Below, one piece after another: positions 57,301-64,000 of a DNA stretch of 64,000 nucleotides (position 1 is its first letter; every line of letters begins with the position of its first letter). The position numbers and the translations under genes are program-made. Under the pieces are notes generated by a model, which did not search any database, was not told the origin of the DNA, and saw only the letters and a program-made list of their open reading frames with translations. This DNA is from Closterium sp. NIES-65 (taxonomy: Eukaryota; Streptophyta; Zygnematophyceae; Desmidiales; Closteriaceae): contig CANXME010002331.1 of assembly GCA_948144175.1 (NCBI GenBank), positions 124,001-188,000 on the forward strand, given 5' to 3'.

Positions 57301-60300
57301 AGAGGCTTGGTGGCGGGGCTGAGCTGCGCCATGAGTGAGCACACAAACTTACAGCCCAGCCGTCCCCCCTTTTTCACCCACCTGTCGTAGCATGAGCGAG
57401 GCCAGCATTGTTGCCAGAGGCTTGGTGGCGGGGCTGAGCTGCGCCATGAGTGAGCACACAAACTTACAGCCCAGCCGTCCCCCCTTTTTCACCCACCTGT
57501 CACAGCATGAGCGAGGCCAGCATTGTTGCCAGAGGCTTGGTGGCGGGGCTGAGCTGCGCCATGAGTGAGCACACAAACTTATAGCCCAGCCGTCCCCCCT
57601 TTTTCACCCACCTGTCGTAGCATGAGCGAGGCCAGCATTGTTGCCAGAGGCTTGGTGGCGGGGCTGAGCTGCGCCATGAGTGAGCACACAAACTTACAGC
57701 CCAGCCGTCCCCCCTTTTTCACCCACCTGTCGCAGCATGAGCGAGGCCAGCATTGTTGCCACAGGCTTGGTGGCGGGGCTGAGCTGCGCCATGAGTGAAC
57801 ACACAAACTTACAGCCCAGCCGTCCCCCCTTTTTAACCCACCTGTCGTAGCATGAGCGAGGCCAGCATTGTTGCCAGAGGCTTGGTGGCGGGGCTGAGCT
57901 GCGCCATGAGTGAGCACACAAACTTACAGCCCAGCCGTCCCCCCTTTTTCACCCACCTGTCGCAGCATGAGCGAGGCCAGCATTGTTGCCAGAGGCTTGG
58001 TGGCGGGGCTAGCTGCGCCATGAGTGAGCACACAAACTTACAGCCCAGCCGTCCCCCCTTTTTCACCCACCTGTCACAGCATGAGCGAGGCCAGCATTCC
58101 CGCCAGAGGCTTGGTGGCGGGGCTGAGCTGCGCCATGAGTGAGCACACAAACTTACAGCCCAGCCGTCCCCCCTTTTTCACCCACCTGTCGCAGCATGAG
58201 CGAGGCCAGCATCCCTGGTAGAGGCTTGGTGGCTGGGCTGAGCTGCGCCATGAGTGAGCACACAAACTTACACCCCAACCGTCCCCCTTTTTTCACCCAC
58301 CTATCGCAGCATGAGCGAGGCCAGCATTCCCGCCAGAGGCTTGGTGGCGGGGCTGAGCTGCGCCATGAGTGAGCACACAAACTTACAGCCCAGCCGTCCC
58401 CCCTTTTTCACCCACCTGTCGTAGCATGAGCGAGGCCAGCATTGTTGCCAGAGGCTTGGTGGCGGGGCTGAGCTGCGCCATGAGTGAGCACACAAACTTA
58501 CAGCCCTGCCGTCCCCCCTTTTTCACCCACCTGTCGTAGCATGAGCGAGGCTTGCATTGTTGCCAGAGGCTTGGTGGCGGGGCTGAGCTGCGCCATGAGT
58601 GAGCACACAAACTTACAGCCCAGCCGTCCCCCCCTTTTTCACCCACCTGTCACAGCATGAGCGAGGCCAGCATTCCCGCCAGAGGCTTGGTGGCGGGGCT
58701 GAGCTGCGCCATGAGTGAGCACACAAACTTACAGCCCAGCCGTCCCCCCTTTTTCACCCACCTATCGCAGCATGAGCGAGGCCAGCATCCCTGCTACAGG
58801 CTTGGTGGCTGGGCTGAGTTGCGCCATGAGTGAGCACACAAACTTACAGCCCAGCCGTCCCCCTTTTTTCACCCACCTGTCGCAGCATGAGCGAGGCCAG
58901 CATTCCCGCCAGAGGCTTGGTGGCGGGGCTGAGCTGCACCATGAGTGAGCACACAACTTACAGCCCAGCCGTCCCCCCTTTTTCACCCACCTGTCACAGC
59001 ATGAGGGAGGCCAGCATTCCCGCCAGAGGCTTGGTGGCGGGGCTGAGCTGCGCCATGAGTGAGCACACAAACAAACATACAGCCCAGCCACCCCCCCTTT
59101 TTCACCCACCTGTCGCAGCATGAGCGGGGCCAGCATCCTTGCTAACGGCTTGGTGGCGGGGCTGAGCTGCGCCATGAGTGAGCACACAAACATACAGCCC
59201 AGCCGTCCCCCCTTTTTCACCCACCTGTCACAGCATGAGCGAGGCCAGCATTCCCGCCAGAGGCTTGGTGGCTGGGCTGAGCTGCACCATGAGTGAGCAC
59301 ACAAACTTACAGCCCAGCCGTCCCCCCTTTTTCACCCACCTGTCGCAGCATGAGCGAGGCCAGCATCCCTGCTAGAGGCTTGGTGGCGGGGCTGAGCTGC
59401 GCCATGAGTGAGCACACAAACTTACAGCCCAGCCGTCCCCCTTTTTTCACCCACCTGTCGCAGCATGAGCGAGGCCAGCATTCCCGCCAGAGGCTTTGTG
59501 GCGGGGCTGAGCTGCGCCATGAGTGAGCACACAAACTTACAGCCCAGCTGTCCCCCCTTTTTCACCCACCTGTCGCAGCATGAGCGAGGCCAGCGTTCCC
59601 GCCAGAGGCTTGGTGGCGGGGCTGAGCTGCGCCATGAGTGAGCACACAAACTTACAGCCCAGCCGTCCCCCCTTTTTCACCCACCTGTCGCAGCATGAGC
59701 GAGGCCAGCATTGTTGCCACAGGCTTGGTGGCGGGGCTGAGCTGCGCCATGAGTGAACACACAAACTTACAGCCCAGCCGTCCCCCCTTTTTCACCCACC
59801 TGTCGTAGCATGAGCGAGGCCAGCATTGTTGCCAGAGGCTTGATGGCGGGGCTGAGCTGCGCCATGAGTGAGCACACAAACTTACAGCCCAGCCGTCCCC
59901 CCTTTTTAACCCACCTGTCGTAGCATGAGCGAGGCCAGCATTGTTGCCAGAGGCTTGGTGGCGGGGCTGAGCTGCGCCATGAGTGAGCACACAAACTTAC
60001 AGCCCAGCCGTCCCCCCTTTTTCACCCACCTGTCGTAGCATGAGCGAGGCCAGCATTGTTGCCAGAGGCTTGGTGGCGGGGCTGAGCTGCGCCATGAGTG
60101 AGCACACAAACTTACAGCCCAGCCGTCCCCCCTTTTTCACCCACCTGTCACAGCATGAGCGAGGCCAGCATTGTTGCCAGAGGCTTGGTGGCGGGGCTGA
60201 GCTGCGCCATGAGTGAGCACACAAACTTATAGCCCAGCCGTCCCCCCTTTTTCACCCACCTGTCACAGCATGAGCGAGGCCAGCATTCCCGCCAGAGGCT

Positions 60301-61940
60301 TGGTGGCGGGGCTGAGCTGCGCCATGAGTGAGCACACAAACTTACAGCCCAGCCGTCCCCCCTTTTTCACCCACCTGTCGCAGCATGAGCGAGGCCAGCA
60401 TTCCCGCCAGAGGCTTGGTGGCGGGGCTGAGCTGCGCCATGAGTGAGCACACAAACTTACAGCCCAGCCGTCCCCCCTTTTTCACCCACCTATCGCAGCA
60501 TGAGAGCAGCCAGCATCCCAGCTAGAGGCTTGGTGGCTGGGCTGAGCTGCGCCATGAGTGAGCACACAAACTTACAGCCCAGCCGTCCCCCTTTTTTCAC
60601 CCACCTGTCGCAGCATGAGCGAGGCCAGCATTCCCGCTAGAGGCTTGGTGGCGGGGCTGAGCTGCGCCATGAGTGAGCACACAAACTTACAGCCCAGCCG
60701 TCCCCCCTTTTTCACCCACCTGTCGCAGCATGAGCGAGGCCAGCATTCCCACCAGAGGCTTGGTGGCGGGGCTGAGCTGCGCCATGAGTGAGCACACAAA
60801 CTTACAGCCCAGCCGTCCCCCCTTTTTCACCCACCTGTCGCAGCATGAGCGAGGCCAGCATTCTCGCCAGAGGCTTGGTGGCGGGGCTGAGCTGCGCCAT
60901 GAGTGAGCACACAAACTTACAGCCCAGTTGTCCCCCCTTTTTCACCCACCTGTCGCAGCATGAGCGAGGCTTGCATTCTTGCCAGAGGCTTGGTGGCGGG
61001 GCTGAGCTGCGCCATGAGTGAGCACACAAACTTACAGCCCAGCCGTCCCCCCTTTTTCACCCACCTGTCGTAGCATGAGCGAGGCCTGCATTGTTGCCAG
61101 AGGCTTGGTGGCGGGGCTGAGCTGCGCCATGAGTGAGCACACAAACTTACAGCCCAGCCGTCCCCCCTTTTTCACCCACCTGTCGTAGCATGAGCGAGGC
61201 CAGCATTGTTGCCAGAGGCTTGGCGGCGGGGCTGAGCTGCGCCATGAGTGAGCACACAAACTTATAGCCCAGCCGTCCCCCCTTTTTCACCCACCTGTCG
61301 TAGCATGAGTGAGGCCAGCATTGTTGCCAGAGGCTTGGCGGCGGGGCTGAGCTGCGCCATGAGTGAGCACACAAACTTACAGCCCAGCCGTCCCCCCTTT
61401 TTCACCCACCTGTCACAGCATGAGCGAGGCCAGCATTCCCGCCAGAGGCTTGGTGGCGGGGCTGAGCTGCGCCATGAGTGAGCACACAAACTTACAGCCC
61501 AGCCGTCTCCCCTTTTTCACCCACCTGTCGTAGCATGAGCGAGGCCTGCATTGTTGCTAGAGGCTTGGTGGCGGGGCTGAGCTGCGCCATGAGTGAGCAC
61601 ACAAACTTACAGCCCAGCCGTCTCCCCTTTTTCACCCACCTGTCGTAGCATGAGCGAGGCCAGCATTGTTGCCAGAGGCTTGGTGGCGGGGCTGAGCTGC
61701 GCCATGAGTGAGCACACAAACTTACAGCCCAGCCGTTCCCCCTTTTTCACCCACCTGTCGTAGCATGAGCGAGGCCAGCATTGTTGCCACAGGCTTGGTG
61801 GCAGGGCTGAGCTGCGCCATGAGTGAGCACACAAACTTACAGCCCAGCCGTCCCCCCTTTTTCACCCACCTGTCGTAGCATGAGCGAGGCCAGCATTGTT
61901 GCCAGAGGCTTGGTGGCGGGGCTGAGCTGCGCCATGAGCA
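54350..61940 (-). repeat. 115-bp tandem array, unit E (about 66 copies)
   Basis: Contains a large internal duplication. A block marked by a one-base deletion (CACACAACTTAC), CAGCCACCCCCC and GCGGGGCCAGC at about 56420-56610 recurs at about 58953-59145, offset 2,533 bp (22 monomers). Later markers are offset 2,648 bp, showing one monomer gained within the second copy. Confidence 0.97.
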
Positions 61941-62450
61941 CGAGATTCTGAGCCGATGGCATGGCGGTTTGGATCTGAGGGCAGAGGGGGGAGAGGAGAG
62001 GGGACAAAAGGGTGTAGGGTTTCTGATTTAAGGTAGAAAATGAATTGCGCCATGAGCACGAGGTTCTGTACCGATGGCATGGCGGTTTGGATCTGAGGGC
62101 AGAGGGGGGAGAGGAGAGGGGACAAAAGGGTGTAGGGTTTCTTATTTAAGGTAGAAAATGAATTGCGCCATGAGCACGAGGTTCTGTACCGATGGCATGG
62201 CGGTTTGGATCTGAGGGCAGAGGGGGGAGAGGAGAGGGGACAAAAGGGTGTAGGGTTTCTGATTTAAGGTAGAAAATGAATTGCGCCATGAGCACGAGGT
62301 TCTGTACCGATGGCATGGCGGTTTGGATCTGAGGGCAGAGGGGGGAGAGGAGATATTACAAAAGGGTGTAGGGTTTCTGATTTAAGGTAGAAAATGAATT
62401 GCGCCATGAGCACGAGGTTCTGTACCGATGGCATGGCGGTTTGGATCTGA
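61935..62450 (-). repeat. 118-bp tandem repeats, unit E (5 copies)
   Basis: Organised as in B; one copy has a small substitution cluster (GAGATATTACAAAAG near 62350). Confidence 0.9.
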
Positions 62451-62671
62451 TGGGAGAGGGGAAAGGAGGAGAGACGAGGAGAGGAGAGACACATAAATGA
62501 GATTCGATGCTGGTCTCATTCGCATAAATGACAGCGTGAATTCGGTGCTGTTTGGATCCAAGGGGCTCACACATGGGAGGAGAATACACAGAGACAGAAA
62601 TGATATATCGCCACGATAGGAGATGACAAGGAGATGAGAGCAGTACTAGGCGAGAAGTCGAAAGGGCGGGG

Positions 62672-63010
62672 AAGGAAGCGCTACACTGACCATGAGGGTG
62701 ATAGCAAAAGCCACGTGTAGATAGGAAAAGCCACGTTTCAAAAGGAAGGAAGCGCTACACTGACCATGAGGGTGATAGCAAAAACAGGGCTTTGTGGTGG
62801 TCGAGGGAACGGAAAGAGGGGGGGGAAGCACTGACCATGAGGGTGATAGCACAGATGGGGTCTTGGGGAATCAGCCTGGCTTTGTACAGTGCCTGAGAAG
62901 CAAAGGGGAGGGGGGAAAGGGGAGGGCGAGTAGGGGGTGACGACGCTTGAATCGACTCAAAAGGCACAGATGGGGTCTTGTGGGGTCTTTGTGTATACGC
63001 CACAGCCCAA
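62672..63010 (-). repeat. Partial copies of transporter exon a, unit E
   Basis: Full exon a at 62836-62892, with two 3'-edge copies near 62687 and 62760 and an internal fragment near 62964-62982. Confidence 0.7.
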
Positions 63011-63044
63011 CCCAATAGCAATACACCCAAGCCTCCCCCTCTCT

Positions 63045-63415
63045 TGCATCTTTCCCCTCCTTCCCCTGCAGTACGCCATTACCATGCTCCCAATCACAGT
63101 GTGAATCACAGCCTTCCTACAGCAACCCACAAGCCTTATTAACATACTCCCATCTCCCTCGCTTTCAACCCTCTCCCTCTCTTGCATCCCTCCCCTATCC
63201 TCCGTCCCCAGCAGTACGCCATATCCATGCTCCCAATCACAGTGTGGATCACAGTCTTCCTACTGCAACCCACATGCTGTTCAACCCCACCCTCCCCCCA
63301 TGCCTCCCTCTCCCCCGCTACACCTCCCCTCCGTCCCCTGCAGTACGCCATATCCATGCTCCCAATCACAGTGTGGATCACAGTCTTCCTCTCACGCCTC
63401 AACATGGCCATATGA
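63045..63415 (+). pseudogene. Inverted last-exon cluster, unit E (intact copy 63344-63415)
   Basis: Three plus-strand copies. In the middle copy the acceptor context is changed (CCCCAGCAG instead of CCCTGCAG). Confidence 0.75.
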
Positions 63416-63969
63416 AAGCGGCAGCATAACCGTCTCAAGGCACGAGGGCAGGCACGAGCACTTCTCAGGTGTCTGCCTCCACACGTGTCTTCCTCTCACA
63501 CCTGAACATCACTACTTTGAGACGACTCAAGGTCACTATTGAGTCGACTCCGAAGTCACAAGCAGTTCTCAGGTGCCTCCACACGTGTCTTCCTCTCACA
63601 CCTGCACATCAGTACCACCTTGAGACGTCTCAAGGTAGACGGGGTGACTCTCAAGCCGTCTGGGTTGCACAAGGAGGTTCTTTCGCGTGTGATGAGGCGA
63701 TTTTCGAGTCGACTAAAAAATCGCCTCTCAAGCCGTCTGGGTAGCACAAGGTGGTTCTTTCTTTCTCTATTTCCTCAACATGACCAAACGAAGGCGTCAG
63801 CACACCCAACTGGGGACAAGAGAGCTCGAGCATTCTTCGAGAGCTTCAAAATCAAAAGCCGCCTCCGCTCACGCTTCAACATGGCCATCTGGAGACGCGG
63901 CACGTCAACACTTGACGGAGGAGCGTTATTTATGTGAGAGTGACACAACAGCATACACGCGTACATGAT
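63416..63969. repeat. Palindrome-rich tail of unit E
   Basis: As in B and C; the long palindrome carries the GACTAAAAAATCGCC variant. Confidence 0.7.
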
Positions 63970-64000
63970 GCGCTTTCCATGCCTCAGCTTCGTTGTTCGA
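63970..64000. repeat. Start of macro-repeat unit F (cut by window end)
   Basis: The last 31 bases repeat the first bases of every unit, so the array continues beyond the window. Confidence 0.95.

Larger units (their letters stand above)
53278..62892 (-). pseudogene. 5'-truncated PILS-like transporter, unit E: exons 62892-62836, 61974-61870, 53349-53278
   Basis: All three exons and their splice sites are intact. The b-c intron is about 8.5 kb, the largest of the five. Exon a reads ALYKARLIPQDPICAITLM as in the other units. No upstream exons are seen before the inverted cluster near 63045. Confidence 0.7.
50274..63969. repeat. Macro-repeat unit E (13,696 bp)
   Basis: Fifth and longest retrotransposon-free copy, with about 66 array monomers. 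The 5' gene region matches B, the array start matches D, the tail matches B and C. Confidence 0.95.

Overview
The window is nuclear DNA of a eukaryote, most likely of the green lineage. The evidence is spliced GT..AG genes with GC-rich exons, a chromodomain Ty3/gypsy retrotransposon primed by an initiator-Met tRNA-like site, and exons that align without gaps to the C-terminus of PILS/auxin-efflux-carrier-type transporters. The species cannot be named from the sequence. Nothing prokaryotic is present.

The window is almost entirely one locus repeated head to tail five times: A 1-9467, B 9468-22246, C 22247-40123, D 40124-50273 and E 50274-63969, plus the first bases of a sixth copy. Unit length varies with the copy number of an internal 115-bp tandem array (about 31, 58, 53, 37 and 66 copies). 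Unit C is longer still because it carries a 5.6-kb retrotransposon.

Each unit has the same layout. (1) An upstream flank of about 870 bp. (2) A two-exon plus-strand gene for a secreted, Gly/Pro-rich, N-glycosylation-rich protein of 303 residues, intact in A, D and E, truncated by a 2-bp insertion in B and split by the retrotransposon in C. (3) A poly-G and CTG/CCG low-complexity stretch and a 3' flank. (4) On the minus strand, the last three exons of a PILS-like membrane transporter with no 5' half. Each of its exon-intron edges has been amplified separately: the last exon about 9 times, the donor-side half of the middle exon as the 115-bp array, the acceptor-side half as 118-bp repeats, and the first exon 3-4 times. 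(5) An inverted plus-strand cluster of the same last exon. (6) A tail rich in near-perfect palindromes.

The unit C insertion is a complete Ty3/gypsy chromovirus. It has 612-bp LTRs that I read as identical, a 5-bp target duplication, PBS, PPT, gag, and a pol ORF reached by a -1 frameshift at a canonical A AAA AAC site. It must be very young and inserted after unit C had formed.

Units are mosaics: different segments group different units together, as expected from repeated unequal crossing-over or gene conversion. The most unusual content is the exon-edge amplification of the transporter, which places about 245 copies of a 57-nt in-frame exon fragment, most with a splice donor, in 64 kb.
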